Shown: positions 26,689 to 36,826, numbered from the stretch's first letter. The stretch: 64,000 nucleotides of DNA from an uncultured Gemmatimonadales bacterium (GCA_947259315.1 CAMYLR010000029.1:17443-81442); one strand, 5' to 3'. Notes: generated by a model from the sequence alone, not told the origin. Numbers and translations: made by a program.

Positions 26689-27030
26689 GCGATCGTCGAC
26701 CCGCACCTCGATCAACAGTCGCTCATAGTACGGGCAGGCGGAGCGGATCTTCACGACCGAGGCGCGGAGCCGATAGCCGGCATCCATCGCCGGAGCCAAC
26801 CAGCGCGAGATCGAACGCGGCACGTAACCCAAGAGCCGCGTTTCCGAGGTCAGAACTTGAATCGCGTCAGCTCCGATCTCGTTGTCAGATTCACGGCGCA
26901 ACAGAAGTCGATCGCCGGCATGTACCTCGTCCAGGTGCCGGTATCGGTTCTCGAAACAGATTCCGTGCACGGTGCAGCGGAATCTCCGCGCCGATCCCGG
27001 TCGGGCGAGCGGGTCGAGTGGGAGGATCAT
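26668..27030 (-). CDS. HIRAN-domain protein
   Basis: The 120-residue product consists almost only of a HIRAN domain, a small DNA-end-binding fold otherwise found at the N-terminus of eukaryotic Rad5/HLTF helicases and as a stand-alone protein in bacteria. Typical pieces are VHGICFENRYRHLDEVHAGD, LLRRESDNEIGADAIQV and LLGYVPRSISRWLAPAMDAG. The ATG at 27030 is chosen. An upstream GTG would overlap the deoxyhypusine-synthase-like gene by 35 bp. The C-terminal DRKKKGSR is encoded by the hsp20 terminator read backwards. Its role is probably linked to stalled forks or DNA repair, by analogy only. Confidence 0.8.
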   Translation of the reverse strand: MILPLDPLARPGSARRFRCTVHGICFENRYRHLDEVHAGDRLLLRRESDNEIGADAIQVLTSETRLLGYVPRSISRWLAPAMDAGYRLRASVVKIRSACPYYERLLIEVRVDDRKKKGSR

Positions 27031-27037
27031 CCAGTGA

Positions 27038-28168
27038 TCACCGTGGGATGTCGATGACTTCGCCGGGGTCACGGTCCCCGGCCGACAACTCGTATGCCAC
27101 CCGCAACTGCTCCACCAACTCTTCGCGCCGATCGTAGAGGCGACGCGGTTCGCGTGGCGAGTGGCGGTCGATGGCGTAAGCGGTCAACAACGGTAAAGCG
27201 ATCGTAGTGTCGCAATAACACACGACGGCATCTGGAAGTCGGTCCGGATCGACCTTGCCCCAGGAGACCGCCTCACCGGGTGTTGCCCCCGACAATCCCC
27301 CCGTGTCAGGTCGAGCGTCGGTGACTTGCAAGTAATAATCGTGGCCAGCCTCCTCCAATCCCATGATCTCTTGTATCTGGGGCTCGGTCTGGAGAACGAA
27401 GTTTTTTGGCGAGCCACCCCCCATGATCATCACCGCGCTGCGACCGCCATTCTGCTTGGCTCCGAACACGACTGCCGTCGTCTCGATCACGTCTATCGAC
27501 GAGTTGATCTTCAGTTTGTATCCGCGGAGCTCCATCTCGGCGATGTTCATACCGATCGATGAGTCACCGGGCGATGAAGTGTAGACCGGAACTGCATTCC
27601 TGTACGCGGCGGCCAGCACCGAGCTGCCGGGCTGATCGAGAGCTTTCTCGCGCTCATCGATGTAGCGGCCCGCACGATAGTGAAACTCGGCGGTGCCCAT
27701 CTCATGTTGAAACTCTTCAGCAGTCATGAGCTGTCGAAAGAAGGCGTCGGTCTTGAGCAGCACGTCGTACTCAAATACGACGTCATAGATCCTGACCACG
27801 CCGGCCTCGAACAAGGCGGCGTCGTCCATGTGCGGATGGCCACGTCGCATCTCTAGCCCGATTCCGAAATGCGTATCGTGATAGAGATTCGCGCCGGTAG
27901 ACACGATCCAGTCGACAAAACCGGCCTCGATCAGCGGTACGATGCACGTAATCCCCAGACCCGCGGGTGTCAGAGCTCCGGTCAATGCAAGGCCAACGGT
28001 GACGTCGTCGCGCAGCATTCGCTGCTCGAACAACTCACACGCCTCTCGCAACCGACCCGCGTTGTAGGCTAGAAAAGCGTTGTCGATCGTGTCGGAAACC
28101 TGCTCGCCCGCCCCTATCGGGCGTGGCGCGATCTGCGGCCCAGACAAGTAGTTGTCACGAATTGTCAT
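27038..28168 (-). CDS. Deoxyhypusine-synthase-like protein
   Basis: The 376-residue product belongs to the deoxyhypusine synthase family, NAD-dependent enzymes that transfer the aminobutyl group of spermidine to a lysine of eIF5A in eukaryotes and archaea. The family pieces [27 protein letters not shown] and, near the C-terminus, [12 protein letters not shown] with the conserved lysine are visible. Bacteria lack eIF5A. Some bacterial homologues are reported to make homospermidine, others have no known substrate. It overlaps the DHH phosphoesterase gene by 4 bp. Confidence 0.88.
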   Translation of the reverse strand: MTIRDNYLSGPQIAPRPIGAGEQVSDTIDNAFLAYNAGRLREACELFEQRMLRDDVTVGLALTGALTPAGLGITCIVPLIEAGFVDWIVSTGANLYHDTHFGIGLEMRRGHPHMDDAALFEAGVVRIYDVVFEYDVLLKTDAFFRQLMTAEEFQHEMGTAEFHYRAGRYIDEREKALDQPGSSVLAAAYRNAVPVYTSSPGDSSIGMNIAEMELRGYKLKINSSIDVIETTAVVFGAKQNGGRSAVMIMGGGSPKNFVLQTEPQIQEIMGLEEAGHDYYLQVTDARPDTGGLSGATPGEAVSWGKVDPDRLPDAVVCYCDTTIALPLLTAYAIDRHSPREPRRLYDRREELVEQLRVAYELSAGDRDPGEVIDIPR

Positions 28169-29199
28169 CTTCGCCCCGGTGCCCTTGCTGCCGTGTCAAA
28201 CTCATTCCTCAATGCGGGCGTCACGCGCTCGACGACAGTGCTCAGCGACTCGCGCATAAACGCTCCGGCGGCATTCACGTGACCGCCGCCGCCGAACTGA
28301 CTGGCGAAGGCGTTCACATCGTACGGACCCGATGATCGAAAAGAGATCTTCGTCGCCGACGGTCCCACTTCCTTGATCAGCATCGCGACGACGACGCCAT
28401 CGATCGATCGCAAGACCTCGACGATCCCCTCGACGTCTTCGTTCACAGCGCCCACTTCGGTCATCAAGCCAAGCGAGACGACGGCGGTCGCCACCCGACC
28501 GTTCGCCGACAGCTCGAAACTGTCGAGCACGTGAGCCAAGAGCTTTATCCGCGGCAGTGAGTACGACTCAAACAAGTTCTCGTTGGCGAGTATCGTATCG
28601 GCCCCGCGCGCGATCAGGTCAGCCGCGATTTGGTGCGTGGTCTGGCGCGTGTTGGCAAAACGGAACCCACCGGTGTCGTATGCAATCGCAGCGTACAACG
28701 CGGTCGCGATCTCGGGTGTCCACCGAACAGACCAGGATTCGAGGAGCTCGTGGACCAATTCTCCAGTAGCGGCCGCAGCGACGTTCCTGAGATCCAGACC
28801 ATCGATCTGTCCCGGCTCTGCGTGATGATCGATGATCAGTGTCTTGGGTCGGTACTCCATGACGTAGCTCTCCAGCTTGCCGAGTCGATCAGGCACCGAA
28901 ATGTCGAGCACGACCAACGCGTCAGCGGTCGACAGCGCGCGTTCCGCTAATGTTGGATCGAAGGGCACGATCGGTGGATCGGGTTCGAGGAATCGAAACC
29001 GCGGCGGAGTCGGGTGCGGGTTCAGGATAACGACATCCTTCCCGATCGCTCGAAGGTGACAGGCCAGAGCGACCTCGGAGCCGATCCCATCACCGTCCGG
29101 CTGGACGTGCGTCGTGAGGACGAGCTTTGAGGCGTCCTCCATCAAGTTGCGCGCGGCGGCGAGATCCGCTGTTCGATCTGTACTCACTGGGTCGTTCAC
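28165..29199 (-). CDS. nrnA: DHH-family phosphoesterase, NrnA-like
   Basis: The 344-residue protein resembles NrnA, which degrades short RNA and 3'-phosphoadenosine 5'-phosphate. The DHH motifs are visible as [32 protein letters not shown] and YDTGGF, and the C-terminal DHHA1 domain ends in the nucleotide-gripping [13 protein letters not shown]. The protein is cytoplasmic. Some relatives cleave linear dinucleotides from c-di-AMP or c-di-GMP breakdown, which would be relevant to the c-di-GMP locus elsewhere in this window, but that is inference. It overlaps both neighbours by 4 bp. Confidence 0.9.
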   Translation of the reverse strand: MNDPVSTDRTADLAAARNLMEDASKLVLTTHVQPDGDGIGSEVALACHLRAIGKDVVILNPHPTPPRFRFLEPDPPIVPFDPTLAERALSTADALVVLDISVPDRLGKLESYVMEYRPKTLIIDHHAEPGQIDGLDLRNVAAAATGELVHELLESWSVRWTPEIATALYAAIAYDTGGFRFANTRQTTHQIAADLIARGADTILANENLFESYSLPRIKLLAHVLDSFELSANGRVATAVVSLGLMTEVGAVNEDVEGIVEVLRSIDGVVVAMLIKEVGPSATKISFRSSGPYDVNAFASQFGGGGHVNAAGAFMRESLSTVVERVTPALRNEFDTAARAPGRR

Positions 29200-30461
29200 G
29201 CTACCGCCTTCTGCCAGGCGATGCGATCATCGATCGGCACGAAGTCGACCATCGCTCCCGCCGGCAAGTTGTCCACGCCTTCGGGCACGATCAACATGCC
29301 GTCGGCCGCTACCAGGCTCGACAGCACACCCGAACCTTGTGGACCGGTGATCGACGCGCTCCACTCGTTGGAGCCATTTGGTTCGAGACGGCACCGTAGG
29401 TAGTACGTCTTGTCGCTTCGTGTGCTGATCGGCTCGGCTAACCGCGCCCGGAGATGTCGTGGAAAACATCTCTCGTGTCCGGACATCTTGCGCAGCGCCG
29501 GGCGCACAAACAAATCGAAGGTAACGAGCGCGCTCACCGGGTTTCCGGGCAAGGCGAACACGCTTCGTCCGCCAGCAACGCCAAACGCGAACGGCCCGCC
29601 CGGTCGCAACGCCACTCGCCAAAACACGATCTCGACGCCGTTCGCCACCAGCGCGTCGCGAACGTAATCTCGCCCGCCGACAGAAACCCCACCGATCGTT
29701 ACGACTGCGTCAGATGTCAGCGCGTCGGAGATCGCTTCGTTTGTCGCGTCCGGTTCGTCCGGGACGATGGGCAACGGTCTCGCCACACCGCCGGCTTGCT
29801 CGATCTTGGTCGCCAAGCCATACGCGTTGCCATTGACGATACGATCCGCCGTACCGGCGGCTTCAACCTCGACCAGTTCATCTCCAGTGCTGACGATCGC
29901 CACCTCGGGCCGCCGGACGACATCGACCGAAGCGTGCCCCGCGGATGCCGCCATCGCGATCTCCGAACCTCGACACACGATCCCGGACTCCAGGACGATG
30001 CTACCCTGACTGACGTCTTCACCGCGGCGCCGGACGTTAGCCCCCGGTTCGGGTCTAACCTCGAAACACACTTCTTCACCTGGCTCCGCAAACGCACCCG
30101 ACCCCGCCGGTCCGGTCGATTGTTCGACCGGTATCACCGCGTCGGCACCGATCGGCATCGGAGCTCCGGTCATGATCCGCGCAACACCGTCGGGCGGTAG
30201 TGATTGACCTGAACGTGCGCCGGCTGGGAGATCTAGAACCACCGGATGCGGACCCCCCGGATGCACTTCGCCTGCGCGCACTGCGTAACCGTCCATAGCA
30301 GAGTTGTCCCAAGGAGGCAGGTCGAGCTTCGAAACCACCGCCGCGGCGAGCACGCGGTCGCGAGCCCGCGTGATCGGCACCCGTTCGGCGTCCAACGGCT
30401 CGATTCGCTCGACGATCCGTCTTTGCGCTTCGGCCACGGGAATAGGTGGTGCAGCGGGCAT
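29196..30461 (-). CDS. moeA: Molybdopterin molybdotransferase
   Basis: The 421-residue protein inserts molybdate into adenylated molybdopterin. It shows the MoeA domain order: PPWDNSAMDGYAVRAGE near the N-terminus, RIMTGAPMPIGADAVIPVEQ, the MoCF-binding domain with VAIVSTGDEL, VVTIGGVSVGGRDYV and FALPGNPVSALVTFDLFVRP, then the C-terminal beta-barrel. The ATG at 30461 fits the family better than the one 8 codons upstream. It is the first gene of a coupled run with nrnA and the deoxyhypusine-synthase-like gene. Confidence 0.95.
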   Translation of the reverse strand: MPAAPPIPVAEAQRRIVERIEPLDAERVPITRARDRVLAAAVVSKLDLPPWDNSAMDGYAVRAGEVHPGGPHPVVLDLPAGARSGQSLPPDGVARIMTGAPMPIGADAVIPVEQSTGPAGSGAFAEPGEEVCFEVRPEPGANVRRRGEDVSQGSIVLESGIVCRGSEIAMAASAGHASVDVVRRPEVAIVSTGDELVEVEAAGTADRIVNGNAYGLATKIEQAGGVARPLPIVPDEPDATNEAISDALTSDAVVTIGGVSVGGRDYVRDALVANGVEIVFWRVALRPGGPFAFGVAGGRSVFALPGNPVSALVTFDLFVRPALRKMSGHERCFPRHLRARLAEPISTRSDKTYYLRCRLEPNGSNEWSASITGPQGSGVLSSLVAADGMLIVPEGVDNLPAGAMVDFVPIDDRIAWQKAVA

Positions 30462-30508
30462 TCGACGTGCGAAGCTAGCCGCCACTCTAGGGCGACGCTA
30501 CCGAATCG

Positions 30509-31759
30509 CTACGGGATCTCGAGCTGCGTGCCGGGCATGATTCTGTTGCTTCGGAGTCCGTTGGCTTCCTTGATCGCCGTCACCGTTACGCCGTATTGAC
30601 GGGCGATGTCATACAGAGTATCGCCGCGTTGGACTCGATGGAATCGGGGCTCAAACGATTGGGCTTCAGCCAAGCTAACGGGGTGTACCGCGGCCATCGC
30701 GCCGTCGATGTTCCCGAGAAACGTCTCGACCCTATCGATCGGGATCTTGACCGGGAAGTTCGACTCGCCGGGCGGTGTACGACCCCGCAACAGGTGCGGG
30801 TTCAACCCGACGATCGCATCGGTCGGAACATCCGCCGCAGCAGCGATGACTTCCATGGAGACCGAGGTCGGGACCGTTACCCTGGCCCATTGCACCGGCT
30901 CGAGGTAGGGCACATTGTAGAAACCGTGCCGCCTGGGTTGCTTGGCGACGATCGTGGCCGCTAGAAGCTTGGGCACATAGTTCATCGTTTCGTTTCGCAG
31001 ACTCGTCAACTCCCAAAAGTTCACGGCATTGTCGCGCAACATCGTGCGCTTGAGCCGACCCTGCCCACCGTTGTAGCCAGCCGCTGCCAGGTGCCAGGAA
31101 CCGAACATGGCATGCAGGTCAGACAGGTATGCGATCGCTGCTTGAGTCGCTCGTTCGTAGTCTCTTCGCTCATCGACCCAACGGTCGATCCTGAGACCGT
31201 ACTCGCGGCCGGTTGACGCAATGAACTGCCAAGGGCCGACAGCGTTTGCGCGGCTTCTGGCGCGAGTCGAGAAGCCGCTCTCGATCAGCACGATATAGGC
31301 TAGATCCCGCGGCAGACCGGCTTTGGCTAGCTCGGTCTTCAAGTACGGAAGCCAGGCGCCGGATCGAACCAAGTAGCGCTCGAAGGAGTCGGGAATCCGG
31401 TTGATGAAGTAGTTGATCCACCACTCCACTCGGTTGTTGAGAACGATCGGTATGTCGTAGTCGACACTCTCTTCGACGAGCACAGCTCCCTCGTCCTCGA
31501 GCAGCTGCTCTAAGCTCTCATCGAGCTCGGGGGGTCGGGGGGCCGATGGCGGGTCGTACTGCGCGAGTCGAATCGCGCGAAGATCCGCTTCTTCTTCAGC
31601 GGTCAACTCGTCACCGAGGATTAGCTGCAGCTCTTCGATGCGAGTCGGTGTCGGTTCCGAAACTTTGGGTGGCGGGCCATAAGTCGCGACGGGAGCCCGG
31701 TTGCTGGCGCAGGCGGCCAGGCTAGCTGCGACGAGCAGACAACCGATTAAGCGGGACAC
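30509..31759 (-). CDS. Lipoprotein lytic transglycosylase with LysM (MltD-like)
   Basis: The 416-residue protein has a lipoprotein signal ending in the lipobox SLAAC (Cys17), so it is an envelope lipoprotein. A helical spacer leads to the transglycosylase domain with the catalytic glutamate in VLIESGFSTRARSRANA, GPWQFIASTGREYGL and HLAAAGYNGGQGRL. One LysM domain ends the protein (HRVQRGDTLYDIARQYGVTV). It would cleave peptidoglycan glycan chains to 1,6-anhydro ends. These can be reused through the anmK and murQ products encoded further right. Confidence 0.93.
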   Translation of the reverse strand: MSRLIGCLLVAASLAACASNRAPVATYGPPPKVSEPTPTRIEELQLILGDELTAEEEADLRAIRLAQYDPPSAPRPPELDESLEQLLEDEGAVLVEESVDYDIPIVLNNRVEWWINYFINRIPDSFERYLVRSGAWLPYLKTELAKAGLPRDLAYIVLIESGFSTRARSRANAVGPWQFIASTGREYGLRIDRWVDERRDYERATQAAIAYLSDLHAMFGSWHLAAAGYNGGQGRLKRTMLRDNAVNFWELTSLRNETMNYVPKLLAATIVAKQPRRHGFYNVPYLEPVQWARVTVPTSVSMEVIAAAADVPTDAIVGLNPHLLRGRTPPGESNFPVKIPIDRVETFLGNIDGAMAAVHPVSLAEAQSFEPRFHRVQRGDTLYDIARQYGVTVTAIKEANGLRSNRIMPGTQLEIP

Positions 31760-31914
31760 GCGGCGGGGTTCTCCGTTTCCAGGGTCGTATGCAACCTGAT
31801 TGGACCGCGCGGGTATTTAGGTCAGAAGCCAGTGGCTGGCCACCCGCCGGCCTGACATCTTAAGAGCATGTATATCCCCGATTCGCCCTCGTGTTCCACG
31901 CAAGGAGTGCTGTC

Positions 31915-33336
31915 ATGCGGCTGATCCGACTCGCTGCCCCCGTGGTGCTCGCCGTTTCGACTCTGATCGCGGTGCCGCGCTCGGCCCTCAGTCAGGAGTT
32001 CGACCTGAGAGAGATCTTTTCGAACGACCGGTTCTACGAGGAGCATCAAATACTCCGAGCTAGAGGCGATGTCGGATTTCTCGCTGACACGTGGCCGTTA
32101 CCGGGGACGAACGGCTCGGTTCAAGTGTTGATTGGCGTGTCGCTCTCGAACAGCAGTCTCCAGTTCGTTCGAACCACAGAGGGTCTGTGGCAGGCAAACT
32201 ATCAAGTGCGAGCGGAGTTCGAACCGGAAGACGGAGACGCTGACAAAACCGAACGAACTTGGGACAAGAACGTCGAGATCGAGTCTTTTGACGAGACGAT
32301 GTTGGAGTCAGAGACGATCGTGTTCCAAACCGAAATCCCAATGGTCCCTGGAACGTATAACTTCTCGATCACGGTCCGGGATCTCAACGCGAACGACGCC
32401 TCGCGGGCCTCAAAGACCCTCGAGATCACACCTTTCCCGAGCGTTGCCGCGGTCGGCGGACCGGTGCTACTGCGGCTTTATCAGACTACCGCTTCCGGTA
32501 CCAGCTACGTCGTAAGTCCTAGTCATTACTACCCTTCCGCCCCCACCCGCTTCGATTTTATGATCGACCTGGCTCACATCGACCAGGGTGGTCCCTACAC
32601 CCTGCGCGCGCAGCTTGTCCCCGAGGATGAGTCGTCCGGTCAAGCATCATCGGACTGGTCAGAGACGGTGGTTTCCGAAGACGACGGAACGGCCCAGGTG
32701 TTCGGCTCGCTCGAAAACAACGATGCACGGTTTGGCGAGTTCCGATTCGAGATCGAGTTGATAGACGACGCCGGAGACGTGCTTGTCAACCGAAACACGC
32801 CGTTGATCATCGCCGGTTCGGGCGGCTGGATCGCTGAGAACTGGGACGATGCGCTGTCGCTTCTCAAATACGCGGCCACATCCGATGAGCTAGACATACT
32901 AGAAGACGTGGAGGGCGCCGAGGCTCGAGTCGAAGCGTGGAACTGTTTCTGGCGCATCCGCGATCCCATACCTGCGACCGCGGTAAACGAAGAGTTGCAG
33001 GATTACTTTCGTCGCATCGCGATCGCGAACAGGGAATGGAGGAGTGCGCTGCGGCCCGGCTATCTCAGCGACCGCGGCCGGGTTTATATGACGCTCGGCT
33101 CTCCCGATGAGATCAGCCAAAACCCGGTGCCCTCGGGTGCAGAAGCTTTCGAGATCTGGCGCTACTACCGGAACAATTTCCAGATCGTCTTCATAGACCG
33201 AATCGGTTTCAACAATTATCAGCTAGAGAGTATCGGCGTATACCAACGCGAGCTGGGCTCCCTCGAGCGCCGTAAGCGGAGGTTTCTAAAAGAACGTTCG
33301 CCGGAGTGCCCGCTACTCGCTCCGGCGTACGAGTAG
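31915..33336 (+). CDS. GWxTD-domain exported protein
   Basis: The product is 473 residues from the ATG at 31915, with a signal peptide (MRLIRLAAPVVLAVSTLIAV, cleaved near ALSQ). The C-terminal 120 residues carry the GWxTD domain, with a region around RDPIPATAVNEELQDYFRRI, RVYMTLGSPDEI and FEIWRYYRNNFQIVFIDR. The rest is beta-rich and probably contains Ig-like units. The domain is frequent in Bacteroidota-like, Acidobacteriota and Gemmatimonadota genomes. Its function is unknown. It converges with the DUF885 gene, with one base between the stops. Confidence 0.88.
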   Translation: MRLIRLAAPVVLAVSTLIAVPRSALSQEFDLREIFSNDRFYEEHQILRARGDVGFLADTWPLPGTNGSVQVLIGVSLSNSSLQFVRTTEGLWQANYQVRAEFEPEDGDADKTERTWDKNVEIESFDETMLESETIVFQTEIPMVPGTYNFSITVRDLNANDASRASKTLEITPFPSVAAVGGPVLLRLYQTTASGTSYVVSPSHYYPSAPTRFDFMIDLAHIDQGGPYTLRAQLVPEDESSGQASSDWSETVVSEDDGTAQVFGSLENNDARFGEFRFEIELIDDAGDVLVNRNTPLIIAGSGGWIAENWDDALSLLKYAATSDELDILEDVEGAEARVEAWNCFWRIRDPIPATAVNEELQDYFRRIAIANREWRSALRPGYLSDRGRVYMTLGSPDEISQNPVPSGAEAFEIWRYYRNNFQIVFIDRIGFNNYQLESIGVYQRELGSLERRKRRFLKERSPECPLLAPAYE

Positions 33337-33337
33337 T

Positions 33338-35134
33338 CTAGCGCTGAGACTCGATCCAGGCGTGAACTCGACGATCGAGAACGTCGAGTGGGAGCGATCC
33401 CTCACACAACACCACATCGTGAAACGCACGCGCATCGAAAGACGAACCGAGCGCACGTTCGGCCTGAGCGCGTAGTTCTTTGATTCTCAACTCCCCGATC
33501 TTGTAAGCCAGAGCCTGTCCGGGCCAGACCACGTAGCGATCGACCTCGACCTTCACATCGTGGCCAGTGTGGCCGGAACTCTGCTCGAAGAAATCGATCG
33601 CTTGCTCGCGGGTCCACCCCAGAGCATGCATCCCGGTGTCGACGACCAACCGGATGGCACGCCACATCTCGAATGAGAGCCGACCGAACTGGCTGTACGG
33701 ATCGCGGTAGAACCCCATATCCTCGCCGAGACTCTCCGAGTACAATCCCCAGCCTTCGATGTACGCTGTAAAACCACCGTGGCGGCGAAACTCGGGCAGC
33801 GCTTCGAGCTCCTGCGCGATCGCGATCTGCAGATGGTGGCCGGGCACCGCTTCGTGGAGAGCAAGCGCTTCCATCTCCCACTTCGGTCGTTCATCGAGAG
33901 CAAATGTGTTGACGTAGAAATACCCCGGGCGCCCGACCTCGAGTGAACCCGGCAGATAATAGGCTGCCGGCTGAGAGCCGTCGGCGTAGTCGGGAACCGG
34001 GATCACCTCATACGGCAACCGTGGCAGTGTCTTGAAGAGCGGCGGCAGCTCGGCATCGGCGCGATCGGTGATATCGCGATATCCGGCCAGCAGATCTTCG
34101 GGCCGGTCGTAGAAGAAGCCGGGGTCGGTGCGCAGGAATCTCGCGAAGGCAACGAAGTCACCTTCAAAACCGCTGTCGGCCATTACGACTTTCATCGCCT
34201 CGCGAATACGCTCCACCTCGCGCAGGCCGATGTCGTGGATCTCTCGCGGTGACAGATCCGTCGTTGTTCGCAACCGAACGCAGTAGTCGTACCACGCTTC
34301 ACCGTCGGGCAACTCACTGGCGGCGATAGACTCCCGAGCGCGAGGCGCGTACGTGTCAACGACGTAATCGAGAAGCCGTTTTAGCGCCGGTGCGACGTGC
34401 GACGTGTACGTGTCGACGGCTTCGGCGCGTAGCCGCTCACGATCCGCCTCTGCGACACCCTCTGGAAAAGTCTTGAAAGGATGAAAGAGGGGGCTCGACA
34501 TCGCGTCAGCGGCGATAAGGCCCTCGATTTGGTCGGGGACCTCGCGCAGCGTGACCTGCGGCTGAGTCCACCCCTCGGTGAGCCCCACATCGAGGAGCGC
34601 AATCGTCTGATCTATGAGCAGTGGCAATCCAGACAGTCGCGACAGAATGTTCTCGTAGTCGGACCTGCTTCTGGTCGGCATCATGACCAGCATCCGGGTG
34701 GCCGAAAGCTGCAGGCCGTTCATCTGATCCATGGCCATCAGATGATCCGGGAAACGCGTCCCTTCGACCGCGTCCTCGGTCTCCTTCCTAAACAGCTCCT
34801 GATTCAGCCCGTCGCTGGCGCTCAGACTCTCGGGATCGATCGCATCGAGCACCGGCAGCGGGTCGCCATACTGAGCTCGGCGATCCTCGATCGTTGTCAA
34901 CGACATATCGCTCCAGGCGCCATGGTCGCCGGCCTCGTACCCGACGTGGGTAGCAAACTCGGGGTTCCACGCCATCGTTCGTTCCCAGGCGAGATCGAAC
35001 AGCGCATGCAATCGCTTGTCTGGTGGGAGCTGATCAGGGTTTTCGGCCAATCGAGCGAAACGAGCGCGAAAGTCGTCGTCCGGGCGGTTGGTTTTCTTGG
35101 TGTTCGCGGTTGTCGCGATCTGTGCCACCATCAC
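33338..35134 (-). CDS. DUF885 protein, putative zinc carboxypeptidase-like
   Basis: The 598-residue product matches the DUF885 family by its length, its helical make-up and the signature LALHEAVPGHHLQIAIAQE, which contains an HExxxGHH-type metal motif related to M3/M32-like peptidases. Further family-typical pieces are FYDRPEDLLAGYRDI and YRDPYSQFGRLSFEMWRA. No signal peptide is seen, so it may be cytoplasmic. The start (GTG or the ATG just inside) overlaps the stop of phhB, so the two are coupled. It is the last gene of the amidase-glyS run. Confidence 0.9.
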   Translation of the reverse strand: MMVAQIATTANTKKTNRPDDDFRARFARLAENPDQLPPDKRLHALFDLAWERTMAWNPEFATHVGYEAGDHGAWSDMSLTTIEDRRAQYGDPLPVLDAIDPESLSASDGLNQELFRKETEDAVEGTRFPDHLMAMDQMNGLQLSATRMLVMMPTRSRSDYENILSRLSGLPLLIDQTIALLDVGLTEGWTQPQVTLREVPDQIEGLIAADAMSSPLFHPFKTFPEGVAEADRERLRAEAVDTYTSHVAPALKRLLDYVVDTYAPRARESIAASELPDGEAWYDYCVRLRTTTDLSPREIHDIGLREVERIREAMKVVMADSGFEGDFVAFARFLRTDPGFFYDRPEDLLAGYRDITDRADAELPPLFKTLPRLPYEVIPVPDYADGSQPAAYYLPGSLEVGRPGYFYVNTFALDERPKWEMEALALHEAVPGHHLQIAIAQELEALPEFRRHGGFTAYIEGWGLYSESLGEDMGFYRDPYSQFGRLSFEMWRAIRLVVDTGMHALGWTREQAIDFFEQSSGHTGHDVKVEVDRYVVWPGQALAYKIGELRIKELRAQAERALGSSFDARAFHDVVLCEGSLPLDVLDRRVHAWIESQR

Positions 35135-35484
35135 TCTACGGCGAAGCCCCCCTCAGCAAAGGCAGCATCGATCTTGGCCGCGAGTATGAAGTCGTTCTCC
35201 GAGAGGTCATCGATCGCGTGGGTCCAGATCGTGAAAGTCACTTTGCGGTAGTCGATGGTGATGTTGGGATGATGGTCCTCCACTTCGGCTACGTCGGCAA
35301 CGCGCTTGACGAAATCGATAGCAGCCACGAAATCGCGACATTCGAAGGTTCGCACGAGCTTGTGACCGGTGGTGATCCCCCAGTCGGAGGTCTTCTCGTG
35401 CAGCTTGAAGATTTCCGGCGGTTTGAGGGCCGGTGTCTCGGCCGTGCACGGCTCACAGCGTCGTTGCGTCAATTCGGTCGTCAT
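35131..35484 (-). CDS. phhB: Pterin-4a-carbinolamine dehydratase
   Basis: The 117-residue protein is likely to dehydrate 4a-hydroxytetrahydrobiopterin, which recycles the pterin cofactor of aromatic amino acid hydroxylases. The signature is EDHHPNITIDYRKVTFTIWT with the catalytic histidines, followed by AIDDLSENDFILAAKID. An N-terminal part with two cysteines (RRCEPCTAE) follows a frequent family pattern. In bacteria without phenylalanine hydroxylase its role is unclear, and none is visible in this window. It sits 33 bp after glyS and overlaps the DUF885 start. Confidence 0.93.
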   Translation of the reverse strand: MTTELTQRRCEPCTAETPALKPPEIFKLHEKTSDWGITTGHKLVRTFECRDFVAAIDFVKRVADVAEVEDHHPNITIDYRKVTFTIWTHAIDDLSENDFILAAKIDAAFAEGGFAVE

Positions 35485-35517
35485 CGATCGTCCCTTATCG
35501 CTGCTAGTGAATTGGCT

Positions 35518-36826
35518 TCAGCTCAGGTGATCCTCCAGCCACTCGGCCAACCGGTCGGCCGAGACCCGGTCCTGGGTCATCGAATCACGATGCCGCACCG
35601 TCACTGTCCCATCGCTCGTCGATTCGCCATCGATCGTCACACAAAACGGTGTACCCGCCTCGTCCTGACGGCGATATCGCCGACCAATCGAGCCGCCATC
35701 ATCGAAAAAGGCATTCCAGCGGCGCTTGAGATCGGCGTGGACCTCGATCGCCATCTCGGGCATACCGTCCCGCTTGACGAGCGGAAAGACCGCGACTTTT
35801 ATCGGCGCGATCCGGGGATCGAGACGCAACACCGTACGTGCCTCCTTCCCCTCGCCCTCTTCCCGGAATCCGTCGACCAAACAGACCAGCAGCGTGCGAT
35901 CGACGCCGGCTGACGTCTCGATGATGAAAGGCACGTACCGCTCCTTCGCTTCCTCATCGAAGTACGATAGCTTCTTGCCCGACCGCTGCTCGTGTGCCGC
36001 AAGGTCAAAGTCAGTCCGGTTGTGTATCCCCTCTAGCTCCTGCCAGCCGAACGGGAACTCGTATTGGATGTCGAACGCCGCCGCCGCGTAGTGAGCGAGC
36101 TCCTCCCCGGTGTGCTCGTGGACACGAAGCTTGTCGTCACGGACGCCTAGCTCACGGTACCATCCACGCCGTTCCTCCAGCCACCGTTCCAGCCACTCAC
36201 CATCCGACCCCGGTTGGACGAAGTACTGCATCTCCATCTGTTCGAATTCGCGGGTCCGAAAAATGAAGTTGCCGGGCGTAATCTCGTTGCGAAACGCTTT
36301 TCCGATCTGAGCGATGCCAAACGGGAGCTTTTGTCTCGCAGCGTTCATGACGTTGAGGAAGTTGACGTAGATGCCCTGAGCGGTCTCTGGTCGCAGGTAC
36401 ACCACCGACGCGTCGTCCTCGACCGGACCCATGAATGTCTTGAACATGAGATTGAACTGGCGGCCCTTTGTCGGGATCGAGGTCGTCTTCGCGGAAGCGA
36501 TGCTTGCAGTTTTTGCAGTCGACCAACGGATCGGTAAACCCCTCGACGTGTCCCGAGGCTTCCCACACCTTGGGCGACATCAGGATGGCGGCATCGAGCC
36601 CCTCGATGTCGTCCCGGCGCTCGACCATCGACCGCCACCAGAAGTCTTTGATGTTGCGCTTGAGCTCGACGCCCAGCGGACCGTAGTCCCAGGTCGATCC
36701 GATCCCTCCGTAGATCTCTGACGATTGGAACACGTACCCGCGGCGCTTCGACAGCGACACAAGGCGGTCCATGACGCTGTCGGCGGCAACGTTGCCCCAG
36801 TCGGATTGATGATTGATGTCGTTCAT
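35518..36826 (-). CDS. glyS: Glycyl-tRNA synthetase (alpha2 type), interrupted by a frameshift
   Basis: Two overlapping frames together make a class II glycyl-tRNA synthetase of 435 residues. The N-terminal part (36826 to about 36466) has [16 protein letters not shown] and [19 protein letters not shown]. The C-terminal part has the motif-2 region [32 protein letters not shown] and the anticodon domain from [13 protein letters not shown]. The frames break in a CCC run at 36464-36466 (GGG on the coding strand). With one G fewer the text reads on as [13 protein letters not shown], as in the family. It is the only glyS copy here and is normally essential, so a sequencing error is as likely as a real mutation. 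Confidence 0.88.
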
